Shown in pieces: positions 8,601-14,585 of a DNA stretch of 14,585 nucleotides. Position 1 is the first letter of the stretch. Each line of letters starts with the position of its first letter. Under the pieces are notes generated by a model. The model ran no database searches and was not told the origin of the DNA. It saw nothing but the letters and a program-made list of their open reading frames with translations. The position numbers and the translations under genes are program-made. Origin of the DNA: Faecalibacterium sp. UBA1819 (lineage in GTDB: Bacteria > Bacillota > Clostridia > Oscillospirales > Ruminococcaceae). The stretch is taken from the NCBI GenBank assembly GCA_002315015.1, contig DCEX01000036.1:1-14585 (forward strand). The letters are read 5' to 3'.

Positions 8601-10070
8601 CGTGTGCTTGATCATGTCGGCAAGCTGTGCCGCACCCGGCGTTTTGGCCTGGTAAATCACCTGGTCGAAGTAAGCATTCTGTGTTTTGATATGATCCACA
8701 AAGCTGCTGGTAAAAATATCCATTTGCTTGAGGATGCCCTGCGGTTCGGGGCGGCAAATCATGTCCACATCCAAAGGCAGGTTCGGTGCAGCACAATTCG
8801 GATGCTCTACTCTGCGCAGGGCATCCTGCACACTGTAAAGCGGCTGGAAACGGTGGTCGCCGTCTGTCACGGTTGCCGAACGGTGTGTCAGCCATGAGAA
8901 AAAGCGGCGCTTTTCCTGCATATTGCCAAGCAGCAGCTGCCGCTTGATACGTCCAAACAGGTGAATCAGCTTAAACATTTTGGCATCCATCATCTGCTGA
9001 TTATAAACGAGCGCCTCATGAATCGCCTGATTTTGCAGCTGAATCTGCCGATAATAAATGCTGAACGTATCCTCCGCATAAGCACACAATTGCCGTGTTT
9101 TTCTTTCTTCTTCCTTTATCTGTGCGAATGCATGGTCGGTTTTTTCTGCTTGCTCTGCCAGCTGCTGCTCTAAAGCTTCTACTGCCGCTCTTTTCTCTTG
9201 CTCCAGCGCGGCATACTCCTGTTTCAAGCTGCCGCATTGTTCCGTCAGCTGCTGTTTTTCCTGCTCCAAGCCGCTGCACTGTTCGGAAAGCTGCTGCTTT
9301 TCCTGCTCCAGCGTGCTGCATTGCCCCGCCAGCTGCACTTTCTCCTGTTCCATGGTTTGAATCTGCTGCACAGCAGTTTCTTTTTCCGACAGCATCCGCG
9401 CAAAGGAAGCTTTTTCGGCAACGCCGCCGCTGATTTCCGCAAGCTGTCTTTCTTTTCCTGCATCGTTGTCCTTTTTATCTTTGCGGTAAACAAGCAGCAG
9501 CTGATAACCGGGCCATAGCGGGTCGCCGCAGTAAATCCATGTGTGATAGGCCAAGGAAAAACCGTCATACAGGTTGTTGAAAGAATCGAACGAAAAACGG
9601 TTAATATGCTCTACATGGCCTGTTTCATCGTCTAACGGCACCATCAGCACCAAATACTCACGGGTATTTTTCAGCATATTTTTCATCACTTGGTCGGGAT
9701 GCTCCAAGTGCTCCAACACGTTAGAGCTAACGATGACGTCATACGTTTCATGCCAGTTATAAATATCGCCCACATAGAAGCTTGCCTGCGGGTACATGCG
9801 GGCAGCTTCCTGAATGGCGCTGGGCGAAAAATCCATTCCGAACACTTTGCACTTGGGAAACACCTGCGCGAGCAGCGCCGCGCCTTCCCCTTTTGCACAG
9901 CCTGCATCGCACACCGTATACTCTTTTTCCTGCCATTCCGCTTTCAGCCAGTCCGGCAGGTAATCGACCAAAACCTGCATGAAAAAGCGTGTTTGATCCT
10001 GTCCGCCATATTGGTCCCAATCCTTCGAGGCAAATCGCTCTTCCCAGTATGCCTGATCGTTTACTTTCAT
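5661..10070 (-). CDS. Giant fusion: SAM methyltransferase, coiled coil, two GT-B and one GT2 glycosyltransferase domains
   Basis: A 1469-residue protein with no signal peptide or membrane helix, so cytoplasmic. Domains in order: class I SAM methyltransferase about 1-200 (motif I CDAGCAKGEG 54-63; SNVLEHLEHP 116-125); coiled coil about 205-330 with 14-residue LxEQCSxLEQEKQQ repeats; helical linker about 330-430 ending in RFQPLY; GT-B domain 447-830 (SPIKFYEY 748-755); a second GT-B 840-1200 (YQRPQH 856-861, MDDF 963-966, NPVKFYEY 1118-1125); GT2 domain 1203-1450 (VDNASTDGT 1238-1246, LNNDT 1291-1295, EDDDYSW 1391-1397). All three transferase domains keep recognisable catalytic or donor-site motifs. 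The start ATG 10070 has AAGGGAGA 7 nt upstream and overlaps the previous stop as ATGA. It probably adds several successive sugars to one glycan and may methylate its end. Sugar specificities are unknown. The second GT-B is a close paralogue of the neighbour at 10067-11470. Confidence 0.88.
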   Translation of the reverse strand: MKVNDQAYWEERFASKDWDQYGGQDQTRFFMQVLVDYLPDWLKAEWQEKEYTVCDAGCAKGEGAALLAQVFPKCKVFGMDFSPSAIQEAARMYPQASFYVGDIYNWHETYDVIVSSNVLEHLEHPDQVMKNMLKNTREYLVLMVPLDDETGHVEHINRFSFDSFNNLYDGFSLAYHTWIYCGDPLWPGYQLLLVYRKDKKDNDAGKERQLAEISGGVAEKASFARMLSEKETAVQQIQTMEQEKVQLAGQCSTLEQEKQQLSEQCSGLEQEKQQLTEQCGSLKQEYAALEQEKRAAVEALEQQLAEQAEKTDHAFAQIKEEERKTRQLCAYAEDTFSIYYRQIQLQNQAIHEALVYNQQMMDAKMFKLIHLFGRIKRQLLLGNMQEKRRFFSWLTHRSATVTDGDHRFQPLYSVQDALRRVEHPNCAAPNLPLDVDMICRPEPQGILKQMDIFTSSFVDHIKTQNAYFDQVIYQAKTPGAAQLADMIKHTACKGIMVYPHTVNWEPLQTPQQLLRAFAKRGWLCLFCEHPDIHSGVRELEKNLYMVTEADVIQAVGNTEVTVLLTWMGSMAFVDHLPNKKIWYNVLDKIDIFGLYDSVFEMLHYKMVQKSDWISYVAKPLLSYAPNRMDAVHLPNGCHPAELVQAAKKEWPVPADLQPILQLGHKIVGYFGYIESWMNQDWIRQAALARPDYEFVFIGSVRVDISALEKLPNVHFLGLKKYQELPAYTVHFDVATIPFLINEMMDCVSPIKFYEYCAFGKPVVTSRMKEMEDYECAFVSCVDNGREFLAKIDEFLKPEIAQLAAKEAPQIALENSWDKRAQTMERHFKGGKYEILEKDYTKYDVIILAVIDYDFRYQRPQHFAARFAENGHRVFYINANHFQPTGVQEISPNLYIVNINHPTEVAIHVTDWANDMNLLKGHFDGLIQDYCIRDAVTIVDYPNWIWGAEYLRETYGFKMIVDYMDDFTGFLNPAEKLVGSNCVKMLHSCDAVIPSSQFLSDIAQKYQSVPGIVRNGTEYAFFHEAYGKNVQKQRPVIGYYGAVAHWFDAQKVCYLAEHLPQCDIVIIGAVTDWESDLSSHNNIQLLGEKPYQELPQYLKDFDICLIPFDTSTDLIKATNPVKFYEYLSAGKKIVATEIPELEPYRDRYVYMANDNEQFLAYVKECLDGTDTLAGPEECAEFAAENDWQKRYEAFCDLIQQAVPKISIVVLTYNNLKCNKGCIDSILRKTAYPAYELIIVDNASTDGTVEWLKELDQKHLPNVTVVLNKENLGFAAGNNVGMKLAKGDYVVLLNNDTLVTRGWLSGMVKHLENDEALGMCGPVTNSIGNEAKIRVDYFDKEGLELFANRYTFEHLGELWQDPGVLALFCTMIKRGVIDKCGYLDEAYGRGMFEDDDYSWAARKAGYRIAIAEDSFIHHFEGMSFKKLEDKSFKELFEKNKSIFEKKWNTEWKVHQKRPGVFWDTNIHNTIE
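9207..9332 (-). repeat. Three 42-bp tandem repeats encoding coiled-coil double heptads
   Basis: Residues 247-288 of the giant protein are three consecutive 14-residue units (LAGQCSTLEQEKQQ, LSEQCSGLEQEKQQ, LTEQCGSLKQEYAA). The first two 42-bp units at 9249-9332 share long identical blocks; the third is diverged. Fourteen residues is two heptads, so unit gain or loss preserves both reading frame and coiled-coil register. Confidence 0.85.
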
Positions 10071-11470
10071 GTCTGATTCTCCCTTGTTATTTTTTCCGTT
10101 AAAGTCAGCAAATGATTCACACGCACCGACCAGTCATTTTCGCGTGCAAAGGAAATGCGTTCCTCCTCACTCGCCAGAACATCTGTTCCATCCAAGCAGC
10201 ATTGCACCGCGTGCACAAACTCTTGCGGATCGTTTGTCAAATAAGCATATCGGTTCTCAAACGGAACAAGCTCCGGGATGCGTGTTGCAACCACTTTCTT
10301 GCCCGCGCTGAGATATTCATAAAATTTTACCGGGTTCGTCGCCTGAATCAAACTGGTGGATGCATCAAAAGGAATCAGGCAGACATCAAAGGTCTGCAAA
10401 TAATTCGGTAACGCCTCATACGGGACAACATCCGTCCAGCGCACCTTTTTGCATTTGCCCAAGCGCTCTTTCACTTTTTGCGTTGCAAACCCGATCAAGT
10501 GAATGTCAATGTCAAGCGTACTATCGTCCAACGCTTGAATCATGTCACATGCAAACCAATCGGACAGCACCCCGAAATATCCAACCACCGGGCGCGTGCC
10601 GGAAGATTTTTTCCCGCGTGCTTTTTCAAAATGTTCCACACACGTTCCGTTTCGCAAAATCTCTACCGTTTTCGCGTATTGGCCCGCTTTTTTCGCGAGA
10701 TAATCCGATGTTGCCAGCACGACATCCGACTCTTGCAGCATGTGTTCCACCATGGCGGGAAGCTGTGTTTGCTTGGCATCCGGGAAGTCCAGATAATCGT
10801 CCAAATAGTCTGCAATGAGCGTCCAGCCAAGCTCCCGCTTTAGCTGAATGGCGCCGATGTGCCAGCCGGGATATTCATTGATGATGACATATTCCTCCGC
10901 CTGACAAATCTCCTTCACGCGATCTGCCGTCCCCCGCAGAAAGGCGACAATTGCCCCCTTGTCCATTTGGTCTACGGTTTCATAGATATTGTGTGCCTGC
11001 ATCTCCTCGTAGGCGGGTGTAATCACCGCAACGCCCTGTTGATTGACAACCTCTTTTTTCTCCAAAGGAAAATCGACATTGACATAAAACACCGGGTAGC
11101 CCAACGCAGCAAGCTGCACACACAAATGCTGGGGTCTTTGGTGCAAGTAATCAAAGTTGATGACACCAAGAAACAGAAAGGCCGTTTTCTTTTTGCCTGT
11201 CATATCATAGAGCTGCATTTGTGAAAGCTCTGTGCGCAGCCGCGCCGTGTACTCTAAGAGCTGATGTACCGGCTGATATCGCCCGTCGCTTTCTCCCCCG
11301 CCGAGCCAACCGGTCAATGCTCCCTTTTCGCCCAAGAGCTGCGCTTTTGCCCGCGCAGCTCCTTCCAGCAGGCGAAACGAGTGGTTGCGCTCGATTTGCT
11401 GAATGGTATTTTCCAAAGCATTCAAGGCTTCATTCGTTTTTTTCAGCACTTCCTGTTTTGATTCCAGCAT
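10067..11470 (-). CDS. GT-B glycosyltransferase with N-terminal coiled coil
   Basis: A 467-residue cytoplasmic protein. Residues 1-35 are a predicted coiled coil (LKKTNEALNALENTIQQIE), then a basic linker (SFRLLEGAARAKAQLL, 31-46; GRYQPVHQLL, 63-72), then a GT-B fold about 95-467. GT-B signs are HQRPQH (110-115), DYLDDY (221-226), NGT (274-276), and the C-terminal donor-site region with NPVKFYEYLSAGKKVVA (379-395). The YxQRPQH and (D/N)PxKFYEY pattern occurs in TuaH-like and related transferases of surface glycan clusters. By eye, 49 of 70 residues at 361-430 match residues 1100-1169 of the giant protein, and the coiled-coil linker also resembles that protein, so this is a duplication product. 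The start at 11470 has GGGAGA about 5 nt upstream, 13 nt after the epimerase stop. The sugar transferred is unknown. Confidence 0.85.
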   Translation of the reverse strand: MLESKQEVLKKTNEALNALENTIQQIERNHSFRLLEGAARAKAQLLGEKGALTGWLGGGESDGRYQPVHQLLEYTARLRTELSQMQLYDMTGKKKTAFLFLGVINFDYLHQRPQHLCVQLAALGYPVFYVNVDFPLEKKEVVNQQGVAVITPAYEEMQAHNIYETVDQMDKGAIVAFLRGTADRVKEICQAEEYVIINEYPGWHIGAIQLKRELGWTLIADYLDDYLDFPDAKQTQLPAMVEHMLQESDVVLATSDYLAKKAGQYAKTVEILRNGTCVEHFEKARGKKSSGTRPVVGYFGVLSDWFACDMIQALDDSTLDIDIHLIGFATQKVKERLGKCKKVRWTDVVPYEALPNYLQTFDVCLIPFDASTSLIQATNPVKFYEYLSAGKKVVATRIPELVPFENRYAYLTNDPQEFVHAVQCCLDGTDVLASEEERISFARENDWSVRVNHLLTLTEKITRENQT

Positions 11471-11483
11471 GTCGTTCTCCCAA

Positions 11484-12599
11484 TTATGATTTTTGTTGAT
11501 ACCAGTTGAGGATTTCCTTTACAATCCGTTCGCTGGCATGGCCGTCTCCGTACGGATTGACAGCATGTGCCATCGCTTCATATTTCTCCGGCTGTTCAAT
11601 CAAAGTACATGCCTGCTCGAAAATCTCATGCTCGCACACACCAACTACCTTTACCGTGCCGGCTTCTACCGCTTCCGGGCGCTCGGTTTCCGTGCGCAGC
11701 ACCAGCACAGGAACGCCGCAAGACGGTGCTTCCTCCTGCAAACCGCCGGAATCGGTCATCACCATAAAGCTGCTGTTAATTAAGTTGTGCAAATCTTCCA
11801 CATCCAGCGGCTCAATCAAGTGCACACGCTCGCAGTCGGACAAAATCGCCTTTGCCGTTTCCCGAACTGCCGGGTTCATGTGCATGGGATAGACAAACAC
11901 CAAATCGTCATATTTTTGCTCTAAAGCCCGCACGGCGCGGCAGATATTTTCCAGCGGCTCACCTAAATTTTCACGACGGTGTGCCGTCAGGAGCACCAAA
12001 CGCTTTCCTGTGAAATCAAGCTGTTTCAAGCTCTCATTTTTATAGGTATAGCCCTCTTTCAGTGTCGTATGGAAGGCATCAATCACCGTATTGCCTGTTA
12101 CAAACACATTTTTTGTCACGCCCTCCGCAGCAAGATTGGCGCGGTTCGTGTTTGTGGGAGCAAAGTGCAGCTCTGCAATGCGCCCCGTCAGAGTTCGGTT
12201 CATTTCTTCGGGGAACGGAGAATATTTATCAAAGGTTCGCAAGCCGGCCTCTACATGCCCCACGGGAATTTGCTGGTAAAACGCCGCCAAAGCCGCCGCA
12301 AAGCTGGTGGTGGTATCGCCGTGTACCAACACCAAATCCGGCTTCTCTTTTTCAAAAATGGCCTGAATATTAGTTAAAATGTCGGCTGTGATGGTGGTCA
12401 GGGTTTGACGCTGGCGCATGATATCCAAATTGTAATGAACCTTGGTTTGAAAAATATCAATCACCTGCTGGAGCATCTCGCGATGCTGTCCCGTCAGACA
12501 CACCACACTCTCAATTTCGGGGTGCTTTTCCAATTCTTTTACGAGCGGACACATCTTGATTGCTTCCGGACGTGTTCCAAATACGCTCATTACTTTCAT
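11484..12599 (-). CDS. wecB: UDP-N-acetylglucosamine 2-epimerase (non-hydrolysing)
   Basis: A 371-residue cytoplasmic enzyme of full family length (also called MnaA in Gram-positives). It interconverts UDP-GlcNAc and UDP-ManNAc, supplying the ManNAc donor for teichoic acid linkage units, capsules and related polymers. Key residues are in place: FGTRPEAIK (7-15), Asp95 in VHGDTTT, Glu117 in HVEAGLRT, Glu131 in PFPEEMNR, His207 in TAHRREN, TDSGG (282-286) and ETERPE (304-309). The start at 12599 has AGGAG 8 nt upstream. It is the only nucleotide-sugar-making enzyme in the window; no UDP-ManNAc dehydrogenase or TagA-type transferase is seen here. Its position between glycosyltransferases suggests that ManNAc, or a sugar derived from it, is part of the polymer. 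Confidence 0.95.
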   Translation of the reverse strand: MKVMSVFGTRPEAIKMCPLVKELEKHPEIESVVCLTGQHREMLQQVIDIFQTKVHYNLDIMRQRQTLTTITADILTNIQAIFEKEKPDLVLVHGDTTTSFAAALAAFYQQIPVGHVEAGLRTFDKYSPFPEEMNRTLTGRIAELHFAPTNTNRANLAAEGVTKNVFVTGNTVIDAFHTTLKEGYTYKNESLKQLDFTGKRLVLLTAHRRENLGEPLENICRAVRALEQKYDDLVFVYPMHMNPAVRETAKAILSDCERVHLIEPLDVEDLHNLINSSFMVMTDSGGLQEEAPSCGVPVLVLRTETERPEAVEAGTVKVVGVCEHEIFEQACTLIEQPEKYEAMAHAVNPYGDGHASERIVKEILNWYQQKS

Positions 12600-12653
12600 G
12601 ATGTCATCTCCTGTATCTTTCTTTTACTTGTTACTTTCCCTGTATTCCAACGG

Positions 12654-14387
12654 TTATTTCCGCAGCTTTTTCACCGCATTCCAGCACCGGCTTGCTTGAA
12701 CGTCCTGTACAAATGCCTCCAGCACCTGTACGCTGTCTTTTTGCGCATCCACCGGCTGCGGCAAGGTACCGCGCAGCATCAACCGCACCGGAGTGCATAC
12801 ACGCCACGTTGCGCTCGTTAAAATTTCATTCACCGAAGCCCGCAAAGCCGTTTCATGCTGCATCTGCCGAAGCTTCTCCTCGTCGCCCATAGGGCACAGC
12901 ACAGTGGTTTTTGCACAGTGAACAAACGCTTTCTCCCCGCTCAAAATAAGCGCCCAAAAGCGCGTGGCATCCCCTTGTTCCAGCGCTGCCATGTGCGCTG
13001 CACTCATCGCGCTTTGACGGAACATCACCACCCCCAAGGGATAAGGCGGCGTGCAAAAGAATTGCGCCGCACGGCCCGCTTGCGGTATATAAAAACTGTC
13101 TATCCAGCGTTTTTCTCCTTCGGAAAAATAGCGATAATCTGTCGTATAACACTGATAATCGGGCGTTTCTTCCATAGCACAAGCTACCGTTTCAAGGTGC
13201 TCGGCAAACAGCAGTTCCCCGCTCAAACAACAGAAATACTCGGTATCAAGCTCCTGCACCATATCTGAAAGACGGTCAGCACAGGAAAACCCTAGTTTCA
13301 GCTTTTGCTGAAACTGCTCTATTGACGCTCGATATGCTTGAGCCTGCATCGAACAAGGCAGCAGCACCTGAAAGTGCTGATATGTTTGATGTGTTAAATT
13401 TTCCAAAGTCTCAGCCAACCGCGGCACAGGCATCTGCTGCACCAAAACAGTCACCAGCGGCGTTTGCTTTGGCTTTCGGCAGCAAAAAAACGCCCCGCCC
13501 CGTGCTTCTTCATATTCTGTCCCGATGAATTGGGGACGAAAGGAAGTAGGCTGAATATGTGTTTCATAAAAATGACGATAATAGCGTCGCTGTTTCTTCG
13601 TATTCGCTAAACACCGGCGATAGAGCGCCCATGCATCAGGATTTGCAGACAGCTTGGGCTGTAAAATCTTGCGCACAGCTTCCCAGCCTTCTATCTCGTG
13701 CAGAGTACCGTATTTCTGCCGTAAAAACAGATTTCCGACCAAGCTGCCGACCACCTGCCCCGGTTTTTCCTGCCCGGCGCTTTCGTAGCAGAAATGCGTT
13801 ATCACCGCAGCCGGTACATATTGAATGCGGTAGCCCAGCGCGCGAATCTGCCAAGACAAATCGACATCCTCGGCGTACATAAAAATATTTTCGTCAAATC
13901 CGCCGGTTTTTTCCCATACATCGCGGCGCACCACCATGCATGCACCGCTCGCCCATGAAACCTCCATGGTTACGGGGTCATAGCACTTGGGATGTTCATA
14001 CGGAAACTGACGCAATTCAAAAGCCGCCACGTCCTGCCCGGCAGACCGAATGGCGCGTTCCAGATGAAAAAAAGCATCCTCGTGAATTTCCGTATCCAGA
14101 TTGCAGAAAAAGATATATTCGCCTGTTCCCTCGCGTGCAGCCGCATTGCTGCCGGCTCCAAAGCCACGGTTTTCTTTCTGCGCCAGAATATGGAACCCGG
14201 CAAACTGCTCTGCATACTGCTGCTTGCCGCGCTCCAAGGCATTCAATGTGCCGTCTGTCGACTGATTATCTGCAAAATAGAGCGAAATCTTTTTCTTATC
14301 ATATTGTACCCGAGAAAAGGCTTTTAGGCAACCATCTACCCATTTTTCTGAACAGTACGACACGAAACAAACGTCAAACACGCACAT
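12654..14387 (-). CDS. GT2 glycosyltransferase with a second, degenerate GT2-like domain
   Basis: A 577-residue cytoplasmic protein. Domain 1 (about 3-250) is a rhamnosyltransferase-like GT2: ADNQSTDGT (39-47), ENRGFGAGSN (72-81), the metal-site NLDTE (96-100), ASGACMVVRRDVW (146-158) and YAEDVDLSW (171-179). Domain 2 (about 309-500) starts like a GT2 fold (PLVTVLVQQM, then TLENLTHQTYQHFQVLLP). However, where a DxD motif is expected it reads DTEYFCCLSGELLF (381-394) with no acidic pair, so it is probably non-catalytic and structural. The C-terminus has a basic linker (SATWRVCTPVRLMLRG, 525-540) of a type often found beside coiled coils in large polysaccharide glycosyltransferases. The start at 14387 has AGGAG 9 nt upstream. 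A 54-nt gap separates it from the epimerase gene. The sugar transferred is unknown. Confidence 0.85.
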   Translation of the reverse strand: MCVFDVCFVSYCSEKWVDGCLKAFSRVQYDKKKISLYFADNQSTDGTLNALERGKQQYAEQFAGFHILAQKENRGFGAGSNAAAREGTGEYIFFCNLDTEIHEDAFFHLERAIRSAGQDVAAFELRQFPYEHPKCYDPVTMEVSWASGACMVVRRDVWEKTGGFDENIFMYAEDVDLSWQIRALGYRIQYVPAAVITHFCYESAGQEKPGQVVGSLVGNLFLRQKYGTLHEIEGWEAVRKILQPKLSANPDAWALYRRCLANTKKQRRYYRHFYETHIQPTSFRPQFIGTEYEEARGGAFFCCRKPKQTPLVTVLVQQMPVPRLAETLENLTHQTYQHFQVLLPCSMQAQAYRASIEQFQQKLKLGFSCADRLSDMVQELDTEYFCCLSGELLFAEHLETVACAMEETPDYQCYTTDYRYFSEGEKRWIDSFYIPQAGRAAQFFCTPPYPLGVVMFRQSAMSAAHMAALEQGDATRFWALILSGEKAFVHCAKTTVLCPMGDEEKLRQMQHETALRASVNEILTSATWRVCTPVRLMLRGTLPQPVDAQKDSVQVLEAFVQDVQASRCWNAVKKLRK

Positions 14388-14439
14388 TCCCCTTTTCTCC
14401 TCAACTTCCTCATCCGCAGACCATCCGCGAGCATCTCCG

Positions 14440-14585
14440 TCAGCGCTTTTTCTTTTTCAAAAAAGCCCAAAGACGAAAATAAGGCGCCCATTGGGTTTCC
14501 TCCACAAACGCACGATACCCTTCCCTTGTCTGTGTTTCGGGCTGCATGGGGCCAAACCAGCGGCTTGCACCCATCAGACCGTCGG
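14440..14585 (-). CDS. C-terminal tail of an unidentified protein, possibly a glycosyltransferase (5' part outside window)
   Basis: The minus frame is open from the right edge for 47 codons and stops with TGA at 14442-14440. It ends in a basic tail (FLKKKKR) after RAFVEETQWAPYFRLW. Good coding character (Trp and aromatic residues, no low complexity), same strand, and a 52-nt spacing to the next gene's start support a real gene end. Too little is visible to name a family. A glycosyltransferase is guessed only from context. Confidence 0.6.
   Translation of the reverse strand, partial: DGLMGASRWFGPMQPETQTREGYRAFVEETQWAPYFRLWAFLKKKKR

Noticed and set aside
12600..12653. Internal promoter or terminator in the 54-nt gap before the epimerase gene (and the 52-nt gap at 14388-14439)
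   Set aside because: No convincing -35/-10 pair and no GC-rich hairpin followed by a T-run was found by eye. Only ribosome sites can be supported.

Overview
The window is almost wall-to-wall coding sequence on the minus strand, from a Gram-positive-type bacterium. It is most likely an anaerobic Clostridia member of the Bacillota. That guess rests on strong AGGAG-type ribosome sites, a MnaA/WecB-type epimerase, an LtaS-like phosphoglycerol transferase and large clostridial-style multidomain glycosyltransferases; base composition looks mid-range by eye but was not computed. Nine genes, one of them split by a frameshift, run head to tail with gaps of at most 54 nt and two ATGA stop/start overlaps. 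They look like part of one long operon that begins right of base 14585 and continues left of base 1. No promoter, terminator, RNA gene, mobile element or CRISPR array was recognised.

In transcription order (right to left): the C-terminal tail of an unidentified protein (14440-14585), a double-domain GT2 protein (12654-14387), UDP-GlcNAc 2-epimerase (11484-12599), a coiled-coil plus GT-B glycosyltransferase (10067-11470), and a giant 1469-residue protein joining a SAM methyltransferase, a coiled coil, two GT-B domains and one GT2 domain (5661-10070). Next comes an LtaS-like membrane sulfatase-fold protein broken by an A8 homopolymer (3221-5648), a membrane O-acyltransferase (2108-3208), a TMTC-like GT-C membrane protein (375-2111), and the start of a secreted Ser/Pro-rich protein with 39-bp tandem repeats (1-368).

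The cluster probably makes and decorates a cell-surface glycan. The epimerase supplies UDP-ManNAc. The cytoplasmic glycosyltransferases build the chain, and the methyltransferase may cap it. The membrane genes act outside the cell or at the membrane: phosphoglycerol transfer, O-acylation and GT-C glycosyl transfer. The terminal Ser-rich secreted protein could be a surface protein that displays, or is itself glycosylated by, this system.

Most worth a second look: (1) the methyltransferase/coiled-coil/three-glycosyltransferase polypeptide, which resembles a one-chain version of the WbdD/WbdA capping-and-ruler system and has a 42-bp repeat inside the coiled coil; (2) the A8 frameshift that switches the LtaS-like gene off as read; (3) the GT-C gene placed 6 nt before a Ser/Thr-rich secreted protein.
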